A DNA stretch of 64,000 bases from Actinomycetospora sp. TBRC 11914 (GCF_012933465.1 NZ_JABBND010000017.1:62001-126000); one strand, 5' to 3'; positions 16,455 to 25,335 are shown, numbered from the stretch's first letter. The notes: a model not told the origin generated them from the sequence alone. Numbers and translations: made by a program.

Positions 16455-16492
16455 TGGAACGTCGTTCCAAACTTGGCTGGAACGACATTCCA
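16455..16492. promoter_or_regulatory. Two tandem TetR-type operators
   Basis: TGGAACGTCGTTCCA (16455-16469) and TGGAACGACATTCCA (16478-16492), centres 23 bp apart, occupy most of the 77-bp divergent promoter between the tetR-type and TetX-like genes. TTGACA at 16445-16450 may be a -35 element on the plus strand. They are strong candidates for cooperative repressor binding. Confidence 0.75.
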
Positions 16493-16512
16493 GAACCCGT
16501 GAGGAGCTCACC

Positions 16513-17631
16513 ATGAACGTCACGATCATCGGCGCCGGCCTCGGCGGACTCGTCCTCGCCCGCGTCCTGCACGTCCACGGAATCCCGGTCACGGTCCACG
16601 AGGCCGAACCCTCCCCGACCTCGCGCGCCCAAGGGGGGATGCTCGACATCCACACCGAGAACGGACAGCCGGCCCTCGAGGCGGCCGGGCTGACCGAGGA
16701 GTTCCGCGCCCTCGTCCTCCCCGGGCGCGAGGCGATGCGGGTCCTGGAGCCGGACGGCACGGTCCTGCTCGACCAGCCCGACGACGGCGGGGGCGAGCGG
16801 CCCGAGGTGCAGCGCGCGGACCTGCGCCGGCTGCTGCTCGACGCGCTGCCCGAGGGCACCGTCCGGTGGGGCCACAGGGTCACCGGGGTGCGCGCGCTCG
16901 GCGATGGTCGTCACGAGGTGTCCTTCGCCGACGGCTCGACCGTGGTCACCGACCTGCTCGTGGGTGCCGACGGCGCGTGGTCCCGCGTCCGACCGCTGCT
17001 CTCCGACGCGGTGCCCGAGTACACGGGGAGGTCCTTCGTCGAGACCTGGCTCCACGACTCCGAGGAGCGGCACCCGGCCGCCGCGGCCGTCGTCGGGGGC
17101 GGCTCGCTCATGGCGCTCGCCCCGGGGAAGGGCATCCAGGCCCACCACGAGAGCGGCGGCACCCTGCACGCCTACATCGCCCTGTCCCGGTCCCGGGAGT
17201 GGTTCGCGGAGATCGACTTCGAGGACCCGGCGGCGGCGACGTCGCGGGTGGCGGCGGAGTTCGCGGGCTGGGCCCCGGAGCTGACCGCGCTCATCACCGA
17301 CAGCGACACGCCGCCGGTCCTGCGTCCGCTGCACACCCTCCCCATCGGGCACCGGTGGGAGCGGGCGGCGGGGGTGACCCTCGTCGGCGACGCCGCGCAC
17401 CTCGCGCCGCCCAACGGCGAGGGCGCCAACCTCGCGATGGAGGACGGCGCCGAGCTCGGCACGGCCCTCGCGGCGCATCCCGACGACGTCGAGGCTGCTC
17501 TCGCCGCCTACGAGGAGCCGATGTTCGCGCGGGGCGAGGCCGCCGCGACCGACGGCGTCGAGCTCTACGAGCTCATGTTCGGCGACGATGCGCCGCGGAG
17601 CCTGGTGGCTGGGTGGCCTGCGGCCTCGTGA
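16513..17631 (+). CDS. FAD-dependent monooxygenase, TetX-like
   Basis: A 372-residue class A flavoprotein: VTIIGAGLGGLVLARVLHVHG (FAD), SRAQGGMLDIHTENGQPAL (the TetX-type substrate/flavin loop), DLLVGADGAWSRVRPLL (DG motif) and VTLVGDAAHLAPPNGEGANLAM (GD motif). TetX relatives hydroxylate tetracyclines, but many actinobacterial homologues have other aromatic substrates. Regulation by the divergent TetR gene is very likely. Its TGA (17629-17631) lies in the left arm of palindrome A4, which also encodes the final WPAAS. Confidence 0.88.
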   Translation: MNVTIIGAGLGGLVLARVLHVHGIPVTVHEAEPSPTSRAQGGMLDIHTENGQPALEAAGLTEEFRALVLPGREAMRVLEPDGTVLLDQPDDGGGERPEVQRADLRRLLLDALPEGTVRWGHRVTGVRALGDGRHEVSFADGSTVVTDLLVGADGAWSRVRPLLSDAVPEYTGRSFVETWLHDSEERHPAAAAVVGGGSLMALAPGKGIQAHHESGGTLHAYIALSRSREWFAEIDFEDPAAATSRVAAEFAGWAPELTALITDSDTPPVLRPLHTLPIGHRWERAAGVTLVGDAAHLAPPNGEGANLAMEDGAELGTALAAHPDDVEAALAAYEEPMFARGEAAATDGVELYELMFGDDAPRSLVAGWPAAS

Positions 17632-17681
17632 GCACTAACGGTCGGTATAGCGACACTTTGTGCTCACAAGCCGAAGGCACC
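17612..17681. repeat. Palindrome family A, copy 4
   Basis: A 70-bp GGTG...CACC element, inner arms CGTGAGCACTAA and TTTGTGCTCACAAG around GTCGGTATAGCGAC. Both convergent neighbours stop inside it: the monooxygenase TGA at 17629-17631 and the pseudokinase TGA (minus) at 17664-17666. Confidence 0.88.
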
Positions 17682-19049
17682 CAGGTCGTCGTCCTTCGGG
17701 CCGTCGTGCTTCGCGCTGGTGTCCTTCGAGCTGGTGTCCTTCGCGCTGTCGTGGCCCTCGGCGTGACCCTGGCCGGAGGACACGGCGAGGCCGCCGAGGA
17801 CGGCGCCGAGGCCGTGCGACCGGTGCTCGTTCGACCCGGAGGACTTCGACGGCGTCGAGGGCTTCTTCGACGGGGCGGGCGCGGGGTCCTGGCGATCGCT
17901 CGACGCGTGGTGCGCGGTGTGGGTCGTGGCGGCGCCCGACGAGCCGCGGCTGGTGGAGGCGGCGTGGGAGGACGAGGACGCGTCGCCGTCGGGGCCGCCG
18001 GACGGCTCGCGGTCCGCGGCGTCGGCGACGTGCGAGGTGTCGACGGCGTCCGCCGACCCCGACCCGGTCGACGGCGACGCCGGCCCGGCCGACGCGTCGT
18101 CGGGCATCCGGAGGTGCAGCGCGAACGGCGGCGCCGCGGCGGGTGCGGCGGTGGCGAGCGTCGCCCCCGCCGCGCCCGGCTCGGCAGGGGCCGTGCCGGC
18201 GGCGGCCAGCCCGACGCCGAGCCCGACGAGACAGCAGGCCGCCGCTGCGAGCCCGACCCGCCGGCCGTGCCGCTCGAGGGTGCTCCGGGCCGCGCGGAGG
18301 GGACGGACCGCAGCGGGCACCGTCGTCAACCGCGCCAGCACCTCGTCGAGGGAGGGACGGGCCGCGGGCGACTCGGCGGTCATGTCCGCGAGCAGACCCC
18401 GCAGGCCCGGTCGCAGGCCGTGCTCCGGCGCGAGCTCGCCGAGCAGCCGGCCGAGGGCGTACACGTCGGACGCCGGGCCGTGCGGCGCCCCGGTGCGCTG
18501 CTCCGGCGCGGGGAACGGCGGCGCGACGGGGACGTCGCCCCAGCGGGCGAGCCAGGGCAGGAGGCCGAAGTCGGCGAGGCTGGTGCCCCGCGGACTCCAC
18601 GCGACCGTCCCGGCCCCGAGCCCGCCGTGCACCGCACCGTGCTGGTGGCGGGGGAGCAGGGCGGTGGCGACGGCGGTGCCGAGCTCGCGGACGTCGCGCA
18701 CGTCGAGCCCGCCGGGCGGGGTGGTCTCGGCCAGCGTGGGCTGGTCGGGGTGCTGGGTCACGAGGAACACGCGGTCGCCGTCGCTGCCGGCGTCGTAGAG
18801 CTCGGCGACCTCGGGGCCCCGGTCGTGCCACGACTGCGGCGCGAGCGACAACGGCGCCGTCGGGTCCGGCACGCCCGCCACGAGCGTCACGCTCACCGTG
18901 CGCTGGAGCAGGCCGTCGTACGCGCGGTGCGCGCAGCACCCGGGGGAGCGGCGCAGGACCGGGCCGAGGCGATAGCGGTCGCCGACGACGTCGGCGTGGT
19001 CGTCGCACGGGACGGTCTTGCGGCGCTCGTCGAGCACGAAAGCCCCCAT
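17664..19049 (-). CDS. Membrane-anchored serine/threonine pseudokinase
   Basis: 461 residues from the ATG at 19049. The kinase-like domain spans about 24-245. The beta-3 Lys site (TVSVTLVAG, 51-59) has no Lys, and the catalytic loop reads HGGLGAGTV (141-149) with neither Asp nor Asn. SLADFGLL (DFG 160-162) and the APEQ/SDVYALGRLLGEL activation-segment end are kept. One transmembrane helix follows (about 265-285), then ~175 Ser/Thr/Asp/Lys-rich residues predicted outside the cell. Catalysis is unlikely; a scaffold or sensing role is possible. Its stop and last residues come from palindrome A4. Confidence 0.82.
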   Translation of the reverse strand: MGAFVLDERRKTVPCDDHADVVGDRYRLGPVLRRSPGCCAHRAYDGLLQRTVSVTLVAGVPDPTAPLSLAPQSWHDRGPEVAELYDAGSDGDRVFLVTQHPDQPTLAETTPPGGLDVRDVRELGTAVATALLPRHQHGAVHGGLGAGTVAWSPRGTSLADFGLLPWLARWGDVPVAPPFPAPEQRTGAPHGPASDVYALGRLLGELAPEHGLRPGLRGLLADMTAESPAARPSLDEVLARLTTVPAAVRPLRAARSTLERHGRRVGLAAAACCLVGLGVGLAAAGTAPAEPGAAGATLATAAPAAAPPFALHLRMPDDASAGPASPSTGSGSADAVDTSHVADAADREPSGGPDGDASSSSHAASTSRGSSGAATTHTAHHASSDRQDPAPAPSKKPSTPSKSSGSNEHRSHGLGAVLGGLAVSSGQGHAEGHDSAKDTSSKDTSAKHDGPKDDDLGAFGL

Positions 19050-19233
19050 CAGGCGTGACACGGCCCGGACGGAGCCGTCCGGACGGGTGGTGTGGCGGCC
19101 GTCGGGTCGACCTCGGGCGGATTGCCCTCCCTCCGTTGCTCGACACCTGTGAGTTCGTCGGGCCGCGGCTGGCGCGGGGGACGTCACACCGCCGAGACTG
19201 GGCCGGACATCCACCCCGACGCCGGGAGGCACC

Positions 19234-20385
19234 GTGGCCGGGCAGACCGAGGCCTACATCGTCGACGCCGTCCGGACGCCGGTCGGGACCCGCAAGGGCG
19301 CCCTCGCCGACGTCCACCCCGCCGACCTCGGCGCCCACGCCCTGCGCGCGCTGGTGGAGCGCACCGGCATCGACCCCGGCGCCGTCGACGACGTCCTCAT
19401 GGGCTGCGTCAGCCAGCTCGGCCCGCAGGCCGGCGTCATCGGGCGCACCGCGTGGCTCTCCGCCGGCTTCCCCGAGCACGTCCCCGGCACCACCATCAAC
19501 CGCGCCTGCGGCTCCTCCCAGCAGGCGCTGCACTTCGCCGCCCAGGCCGTGCTGTCGGGGACGCAGGACCTGGTCGTCGCGGCCGGCGTCGAGAACATGG
19601 CGATCGTCCCGATCGACGCCAACGCCTCGGTGCTCGAGAAGATGGGCACCCGCCGCGAGGGCGCCGGGTGGATCGAGCGCTACGGCGAGCAGGAGATCAG
19701 CCAGTTCCGCGGCGCGCAGCTGATCGCGGAGAAGTGGGGCATCACCCGCGAGCGCATGGAGGAGTTCGCGGTCCAGAGCCACCGCCGTGCCGCCGCCGCG
19801 ACCGACGAGGGCCGGTTCACCTCCCAGCTCGCCCCGCTCAACGGGCTGGACCGCGACGAGGGCATCCGCCCGACCGTCGACCGCGAGAAGATGGCGACGC
19901 TGCCCCCGCTGCGGGAGGGCTACGCGCTCACCGCGGCCGTGTCGTCCCAGGTGTCGGTGGGGTCGGCGGCGCTGCTGGTCGCCTCCGAGGACGCGGTGCG
20001 GACCCACGGGCTGACGCCGGTCGCGAAGGTCTCCACCCTCGCCGTCGTCGGGGAGGACCCGGTCCTCATGCTCACCGGGCCGATCCCGGCGACGCAGATG
20101 GTGCTGAAGCGGGCGGGCCTGTCGATCGACGACATCGACCTGTTCGAGTGCAACGAGGCGTTCGCGCCGGTCGTGCTCGCGTGGGCCGAGGAGACGGGCG
20201 CGCCGCTGGAGCGCACCAACGTCAACGGCGGCGCGATCGCGATGGGCCACCCGCTCGGCGCGACCGGCGCGGTGCTCGCCACCAAGCTCGTCCACGAACT
20301 GCAGCGCACCGGCGGGACCTACGGGCTGCAGACGATGTGCGAGGGCGGCGGCCAGTCGAACGCGACGATCATCGAGAGGTGCTAG
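19234..20385 (+). CDS. Acetyl-CoA C-acyltransferase (thiolase)
   Basis: A 383-residue thiolase. The acylated Cys is Cys92 (NRACGSSQQAL). ECNEAFAP, NVNGGAIAMGHPLGATGA (catalytic His) and TMCEGGGQ (second Cys) complete the active site. GGGAGG at 19224-19229 supports the GTG at 19234. It probably splits acetoacetyl-CoA or another 3-ketoacyl-CoA. It converges on an acetoacetyl-CoA synthetase gene, so the pair can convert acetoacetate to two acetyl-CoA. The stop abuts the 76-bp palindrome. Confidence 0.92.
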   Translation: MAGQTEAYIVDAVRTPVGTRKGALADVHPADLGAHALRALVERTGIDPGAVDDVLMGCVSQLGPQAGVIGRTAWLSAGFPEHVPGTTINRACGSSQQALHFAAQAVLSGTQDLVVAAGVENMAIVPIDANASVLEKMGTRREGAGWIERYGEQEISQFRGAQLIAEKWGITRERMEEFAVQSHRRAAAATDEGRFTSQLAPLNGLDRDEGIRPTVDREKMATLPPLREGYALTAAVSSQVSVGSAALLVASEDAVRTHGLTPVAKVSTLAVVGEDPVLMLTGPIPATQMVLKRAGLSIDDIDLFECNEAFAPVVLAWAEETGAPLERTNVNGGAIAMGHPLGATGAVLATKLVHELQRTGGTYGLQTMCEGGGQSNATIIERC

Positions 20386-20460
20386 GTGCGACTCCGTCGC
20401 ATGTGAGCACTTTCGGTCGCTATAGCGACCGAAAGTGCTCACATGCGACGGAGTCGCACC
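20385..20460. repeat. Palindrome family A, copy 5: perfect 76-bp palindrome
   Basis: Every base pairs: the 38-bp arm runs from GGTGCGACTCCGTCGCATG through TGAGCACTTTCGGTCGCTA. The thiolase TAG overlaps the left end. The minus-strand TGA of the acetoacetyl-CoA synthetase (20439-20441) lies in the right arm, whose flank encodes the last six or so residues of that protein. Confidence 0.92.
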
Positions 20461-22424
20461 CACTCGACGATCGCGTCCAGCGCCGTCGGGTCGGCCAGCG
20501 AGTCCCGGCTCGCGACGTCCTCGGGCGCCGCGCCGCGCAGCAGCCGCTTCACCGGGGTCTCCAGCTTCTTGCCCGACAACGTGCGGGGGAGCGCCTCGAC
20601 CCACGCGATCTCGTCGGGTACGTGCCGCGGTGACATCTCGCCGCGCAGCCGGCGCACGATCTCGGCCTCGAGCGCCGGCCGGTCGGGCCCGCCGACGAGC
20701 AGCAGCACGAGGGTGCCGGCGCCCCCGACCTGGTCCTCCAGGTGCACGACGAGGCTGTCGGCGATCCCGGAGCCATCCTCCAGGCTGACGTCCTCGACCA
20801 CCGTGTAGAAGTCGGAGGTCCCCAGCCGGACGCCGCCCCGGTTCAGCGTCGCGTCGGAGCGGCCGGTGATGACGCACCCGCCGTCGTCGAACACCGTGAT
20901 CCAGTCGCCCTGGGTCCACACGCCGGGGAACCGGTCGAACCACGTCGACCGCAGCCGGGACCCGTCGTCGTCACCCCACAGCGCCACCGGCATCGACGGC
21001 ATCGGCGCGGTGATCACCAGCTCGCCGGGCTCGCCGACCACGTCCCGGCCGTCCTCGTCGAAGGCGTGCACGTCGACCCCGAGCATCGGCCCGGGGATCT
21101 CCCCGGCGCGCACCGGCAGCAGCGGCGCCGCGCCCACGAAGCCGCTCGCGACGTCCGTCCCGCCCGAGGTCGAGTTGACGACGACCTCGGGCCCGAACGT
21201 CGCCGCCGCCCACCGGAACCCCTCGGCCGGGAGCGGCGAGCCGGTGGAGCCGAGCATCCGCAGCGCGGACAGGTCGTGGTCCTGCCCGGGCTGCAGGCCG
21301 GCGTCGCGGCACATCATGAGGAACGACGCCGACGTCCCGAACTGCGTGAGCCGCTCGGACTCGGCCATGGCCCACAGGGCGTCGAGGTCGGGCCAGGCCG
21401 GGTTGCCGTCGACGCAGACCACGGTGGCGCCGACGAGCAGCGCCGACACGCCGTAGTTCCACATGATCCAGCCGGTGGTCGAGTACCAGAAGAACCGGTC
21501 GCCGGGCCGGACGTCGTTGTGCAGCCCGAGCGTCTTGTGGTGCTCGAGCAGGATGCCGCCGTGCCCGTGGACGATCGGTTTGGGCAGACCGGTGGTGCCC
21601 GAGGAGAAGAGCACGTAGAGCGGGTGGTCGAAGGCGACGGCCTCGTGCTCGAGCGGGCCGGGCTCGGCGAGCAGGTCCGCCCACGTCGTCGCGTCGGGCG
21701 GTGCCGCGGCGTCCGGGTCGAGGTAGGGCAGGAGCACCGTCGCGCGCAGTGAGGGCAGGGCGGCGCGGATCTCGGCGAGCTCCGCGGACCGGTCGATCGG
21801 GCGGTCGCCGTAGCGGGTGCCGTCCACGGCGATCAGCACCGTCGGCTCGACCTGCCCGAGCCGGTCGACCACCGCGCGTGGCCCGAACTCCGGCGGGCAC
21901 GACAACCACACCGCCCCGAGCGAGGCCGTCGCGAGGAACGCGACGATCGTCTCCGGGACGTGCGGCAGGTACCCGGCCACGCGGTCGCCGGGCCCGACGC
22001 CGAGCCGCACCAGCCCGGCGCGCGCCCGCGCGACCCGGTCGCGCAGTTCGTCGTAGGACAGCTCGACCCGCCCCCGTGCCTGCGAGATCCCGACGACGGC
22101 GGGTCCGGTCCACTCCTCGCGCAGCGCGTGCGCGGAGTAGGACATCCGCGCGCCCGGCAGCCAGCGCGCGCCCGGCATGCCCGCGTCCGCCAGCACCGTC
22201 GTGAGGTCGGCGACGTCCACGTCGAAGAAGGCGATCACCGCCCGCCAGAACGCCTCCGGGTCGTCGACCGACCAGCGGTGCAGCGCCTGGTAGTCCCCCG
22301 GGCCCAGGGCGGCGGTGAGGAAGCGGCCCATGCGCGACGCGGTCGCCGCGTCGTCGGGGACGGGCCGGAGGATCTCGCCGCGCTGCGGCTCGTCGGGGCG
22401 GGCGCCGGTGCTCACGACCGCCAT
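20439..22424 (-). CDS. aacS: Acetoacetyl-CoA synthetase
   Basis: A 661-residue ANL-family enzyme of AacS length. The N-terminal region FLTAALGPGDYQALHRWSV then DPEAFW is typical of AacS/acetyl-CoA synthetase types. VLFSSGTTGLPKPIVHGHGG is the P-loop, STTGWIMWNY an AacS-typical motif, GRSDATLNRGGVRLGTSDFY the hinge region, and TLSGKKLETPVK carries the catalytic Lys. It activates acetoacetate with ATP and CoA. A GTG at 22415 has a better-spaced GAGG than the ATG at 22424. The C-terminus and stop are supplied by palindrome A5. Confidence 0.9.
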   Translation of the reverse strand: MAVVSTGARPDEPQRGEILRPVPDDAATASRMGRFLTAALGPGDYQALHRWSVDDPEAFWRAVIAFFDVDVADLTTVLADAGMPGARWLPGARMSYSAHALREEWTGPAVVGISQARGRVELSYDELRDRVARARAGLVRLGVGPGDRVAGYLPHVPETIVAFLATASLGAVWLSCPPEFGPRAVVDRLGQVEPTVLIAVDGTRYGDRPIDRSAELAEIRAALPSLRATVLLPYLDPDAAAPPDATTWADLLAEPGPLEHEAVAFDHPLYVLFSSGTTGLPKPIVHGHGGILLEHHKTLGLHNDVRPGDRFFWYSTTGWIMWNYGVSALLVGATVVCVDGNPAWPDLDALWAMAESERLTQFGTSASFLMMCRDAGLQPGQDHDLSALRMLGSTGSPLPAEGFRWAAATFGPEVVVNSTSGGTDVASGFVGAAPLLPVRAGEIPGPMLGVDVHAFDEDGRDVVGEPGELVITAPMPSMPVALWGDDDGSRLRSTWFDRFPGVWTQGDWITVFDDGGCVITGRSDATLNRGGVRLGTSDFYTVVEDVSLEDGSGIADSLVVHLEDQVGGAGTLVLLLVGGPDRPALEAEIVRRLRGEMSPRHVPDEIAWVEALPRTLSGKKLETPVKRLLRGAAPEDVASRDSLADPTALDAIVEWVRLRRM

Positions 22425-22525
22425 CCTCTGCTTCCGGAGGTGACCTGGGCCACGCCGCTCTGGTGTGATCGGGACGACACGCGGGCTCCACGCGGGGGGC
22501 GCGCGAGACCAATGGAGGTCAGACG

Positions 22526-23695
22526 GTGTCCACGTTCGACGGGTCCGGCATCGACAAGGTCCTGCAGGCGGCGGTCGACAACCGGGCGGTTCCCCACGTC
22601 GCGGCGATCGCGGCCGACCGGGACGGCGTGTTCTACGAGGGGGCGGCCGGTGAGCGCGTCACCGGCAGCGGCGAGCCGGTGTCCACGAGCACCCACTTCC
22701 GGATCATGTCGATGACCAAGATGGTCGCGACGACGGCCGCGCTGCAGCAGGTCGAGCAGGGCACGCTCGACCTCGCCGCGCCCGTCGAGGAGTACGTGCC
22801 GGAGTTCGGGCAGCTGCAGGTGCTCGACGGCTGGGACGGCGACACCCCGCGGCTGCGGGCGCCGGCGAGCAGGGCGACGGTCAAGCACCTCGTCACCCAC
22901 ACCTCGGGGCTCACGTACTGGTTCTGGAACGCCGACATGGCGCGCTACGAGTCGACGACCGGGCTGCCCAACGTCGTCCCCGGCGACATGGCCGCGTTCG
23001 GGGCGCCGCTGGTGGCCGACCCCGGCACCCGCTTCGAGTACGGCATCAACACCGACTGGCTCGGCCGCGTGGTGGAGGCCGTCGCCGGGACCACCCTCGA
23101 CGTCGTCGTGAAGGACCACATCACCGGCCCGCTGGGCATGGACGACACGATGTTCGCCCTCGACGACGCCCGGCAGGGCAACAAGACCCCGGTGCACGCC
23201 AAGGGCGAGGACGGGCAGTGGGCGTCGATCGGGAACGTCCTGCCCGACGACCCGTCCTGGTGGGCCGGCGGCCACGGGCTGCACTCCACGCCGCGCGACT
23301 ACATCCGCTTCGAGCGGGCGCTGCTGCGCGGCGGTGAGCTCGACGGGGCGCGCATCCTGCGCCAGGAGACCGTCGACGCGGCGTTCTCCGACCAGCTCGA
23401 CGGCGCCCCGTTCCCGACCGAGATCGCCACCGCCGACCCGGCGACCACCGACACGCTGCACCTCGGACCGGGCTGGACGTGGGGCTACGGGCTGCTGCTC
23501 AACACCTCCGACGTCCCGGGCCGTCGCCGGGCGTGGAGCGGGGCGTGGGCGGGCCTGTTCAACACCCACTTCTGGATCGACCGCACCACCGGCATCTGCG
23601 CGTCGATCTACACCAACTCGCTGCCGTTCATCACCGAGCACGAGGCGTGGAAGCTCTACGGCGACTTCGAGGAGGCCCTCTACGCGGCCATGTGA
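22526..23695 (+). CDS. Serine hydrolase, beta-lactamase/esterase (class C-like) family
   Basis: A 389-residue protein. SMTK at 62-65 is the SxxK nucleophile motif, YGIN near residue 177 is the YxN motif, and HTSGLTYWFW and GGHGLHSTPRDYIRF are typical of family VIII esterases and EstB-like hydrolases. No signal peptide is present, which favours a cytoplasmic esterase over a beta-lactamase. The GTG start at 22526 matches the beginning of homology. Its TGA (23693-23695) lies in palindrome B2, which also encodes the final residue. Confidence 0.86.
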   Translation: MSTFDGSGIDKVLQAAVDNRAVPHVAAIAADRDGVFYEGAAGERVTGSGEPVSTSTHFRIMSMTKMVATTAALQQVEQGTLDLAAPVEEYVPEFGQLQVLDGWDGDTPRLRAPASRATVKHLVTHTSGLTYWFWNADMARYESTTGLPNVVPGDMAAFGAPLVADPGTRFEYGINTDWLGRVVEAVAGTTLDVVVKDHITGPLGMDDTMFALDDARQGNKTPVHAKGEDGQWASIGNVLPDDPSWWAGGHGLHSTPRDYIRFERALLRGGELDGARILRQETVDAAFSDQLDGAPFPTEIATADPATTDTLHLGPGWTWGYGLLLNTSDVPGRRRAWSGAWAGLFNTHFWIDRTTGICASIYTNSLPFITEHEAWKLYGDFEEALYAAM

Positions 23696-23735
23696 ACGGA
23701 TGTGGTCGTCCCGGCGACCACATCCGTTCACATGG
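23688..23735. repeat. Palindrome family B, copy 2
   Basis: Arms CCATGTGAACGGATGTGGTCG/CGACCACATCCGTTCACATGG with a 6-bp loop. It lies between convergent genes (serine hydrolase and amidohydrolase) and contains the serine hydrolase stop codon. Confidence 0.85.
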
Positions 23736-23737
23736 CG

Positions 23738-25183
23738 TCAGCCTCCGTGCGTCGCGGACGACCGGTAGTCGGTGTAGGTGTACGGGTTGTCGAGGACCTT
23801 GGTCGTCGGGATCTCCGGGTTCATGCCCTGCGCCCACGCCTCGTCGCCGAGGGTGCCGCGGAGGTGCTCCACGGTCGACTCCACGGTCCGGCGCGCGGCG
23901 GCGAGGTCGATCCCGACGAGGCGGTGGTCCCGCTTGACCACGCGCCCGTCGACGATCACGGCCTCGACGTCGCCGCGCTGGGCCTGGAAGGCGACGTGCC
24001 CGTAGGGGTGCAGCAGCGGGAACATCACCGGCGATCCCTCGTTGCGGATCAGCACGACGTCGGCCTTCTTGCCGACCTCGAGCGACCCCAGGTCGTCCCG
24101 GCCCAGCGCGCGGGCGCCGCCGCGGGTGGCCCAGTCGACGACCTGCTCGGCGCGCAGCGACGCGTGGGTCACCGTCTCGCCCTTGGCGTGGGCCTCGAGG
24201 TGCTCGCGGGAGCGGTCGGCGCCCAGCGTCGTGCGCATCGCCGAGAACAGGTCGCCGCTCCACCAGACCGTCGTGTCCATCGAGAGCGACACCGGCAGGT
24301 CGTGCGCCCGCAGCGCCCAGGTGGGCGGGTAGCCCTGGCCGGCCGACTGCTCGCTCTCGGTGGACACCGAGATCGACCCGCCGGTCGCGGCGATCCGGTG
24401 GTAGGAGTCCGCGGAGAGCGACGCGGCGTGCACGTACACCGTCTCCGGGGTGGCGAACCCGTGGTCGTGCATGAGCCGGATGCCGTCGTCGTTCGTCGCG
24501 CCCCACACCCCGGCGTGCGTGGTCACCGGGACGGCGAGCTCCCGGGCCACCTCGAAGGCCGGCTTCTCGGGGAACGACGGGTCGCCGGTGACGTCGAACG
24601 CGAGCTGGAAGCCGAGCATGTCGCGGTCGCCGCTCATCCGGCGCTCGACGAAGTCGCGGAAGCCGGGCGACGCGGTCCAGGTGGCCGGGGCGTCCTGGAT
24701 GTTGCCGTAGGCCAGCACGAACCGGCCGGGGACGGCCTCGAGCGCGTCGGCGGCGGCGTCGGCGTGCTGCGGCGTCTGCAGGCCGTGGGACCAGTCGACG
24801 GTGGTGGTGACGCCGGCGTCGACGGCCTCGATCGCGCCGAGCAGGTTCCCGGCGTGCACGTCCTCCGGTCGGAACGCCGTGCCGTGCTCGAGGTAGTACC
24901 AGACGAAGTACTGGGTCAGCGTCCAGTCGGCGCCGTACCCGCGCATCGCCGTCTGCCACATGTGGCGGTGCGTGTCGATCATCCCGGGCATGACGATGCC
25001 GCCGCGCGCGTCGATCTCCTCGGTGCCCTCGGGCACGGCGAGGTCGGGTCCGACGGCGGCGATGCGGTCGTCGACGACGAGGACGTCGGCGTCCGACAGG
25101 ACGGTGTGCGCGGCGTCGAGCGTGAGGACGGTGCCCCCACGCAGGACGACGGGACGACGGGCCTCGCCGGCGGACTCGGACAT
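23738..25183 (-). CDS. Amidohydrolase, ATZ/TRZ (cytosine deaminase-like) type
   Basis: 481 residues from the ATG at 25183. VLRGGTVLTLD is the composite-domain start. Metal ligands appear as MIDTHRHMWQT (HxH), VTTHAGVW and a later His in YVHAASL, with Asp in LSMDTTVWWSG. DLGSLEVGKKADVVLI is the family C-terminal beta motif. Members deaminate or dechlorinate purines, triazines and related rings; the substrate here is unknown. It is divergent from an IclR regulator, and the intergenic region shares a motif with the CoA-transferase promoter at 28.05 kb. Confidence 0.87.
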   Translation of the reverse strand: MSESAGEARRPVVLRGGTVLTLDAAHTVLSDADVLVVDDRIAAVGPDLAVPEGTEEIDARGGIVMPGMIDTHRHMWQTAMRGYGADWTLTQYFVWYYLEHGTAFRPEDVHAGNLLGAIEAVDAGVTTTVDWSHGLQTPQHADAAADALEAVPGRFVLAYGNIQDAPATWTASPGFRDFVERRMSGDRDMLGFQLAFDVTGDPSFPEKPAFEVARELAVPVTTHAGVWGATNDDGIRLMHDHGFATPETVYVHAASLSADSYHRIAATGGSISVSTESEQSAGQGYPPTWALRAHDLPVSLSMDTTVWWSGDLFSAMRTTLGADRSREHLEAHAKGETVTHASLRAEQVVDWATRGGARALGRDDLGSLEVGKKADVVLIRNEGSPVMFPLLHPYGHVAFQAQRGDVEAVIVDGRVVKRDHRLVGIDLAAARRTVESTVEHLRGTLGDEAWAQGMNPEIPTTKVLDNPYTYTDYRSSATHGG

Positions 25184-25202
25184 CGGGCACTCCCTCGGAC
25201 TA

Positions 25203-25216
25203 CGGACGTCTGTCCG
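25203..25216. promoter_or_regulatory. Candidate IclR half of shared operator (amidohydrolase side)
   Basis: CGGACGTCTGTCCG; its reverse complement CGGACAGACGTCCG differs at two central bases from CGGACAAGCGTCCG at 28052-28065 in front of the CoA-transferase gene. It lies 20 bp upstream of the amidohydrolase start. Confidence 0.5.
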
Positions 25217-25313
25217 AACAGCGGTCGAATGGTGCTCGTCACTCTGCTCAGCGATGGTTTCGCTGTCAACGGTCGACGGGCCTGCGAGTGTCTCTCCGCA
25301 ACTTCCCGACGAG

Positions 25314-25335
25314 GTGTCCGCCAGACGGTCAGGAC
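25314..25335. promoter_or_regulatory. Candidate IclR operator upstream of the iclR-type gene
   Basis: TCCGCCAGACGGTCAGGA is matched by TCCGGCAGACGGACAGGA at 28062-28079 (16 of 18 bases). It lies about 60 bp before the IclR start, as expected for autoregulation. Confidence 0.5.

Noticed and set aside
23738-25183. Amidohydrolase as a LigI- or LigJ-type enzyme of the protocatechuate 4,5-pathway
   Set aside because: Its motifs (composite beta domain, DTHRHMWQT, LEVGKKADVVLI) are of the ATZ/TRZ deaminase type, not the LigI/LigJ type.
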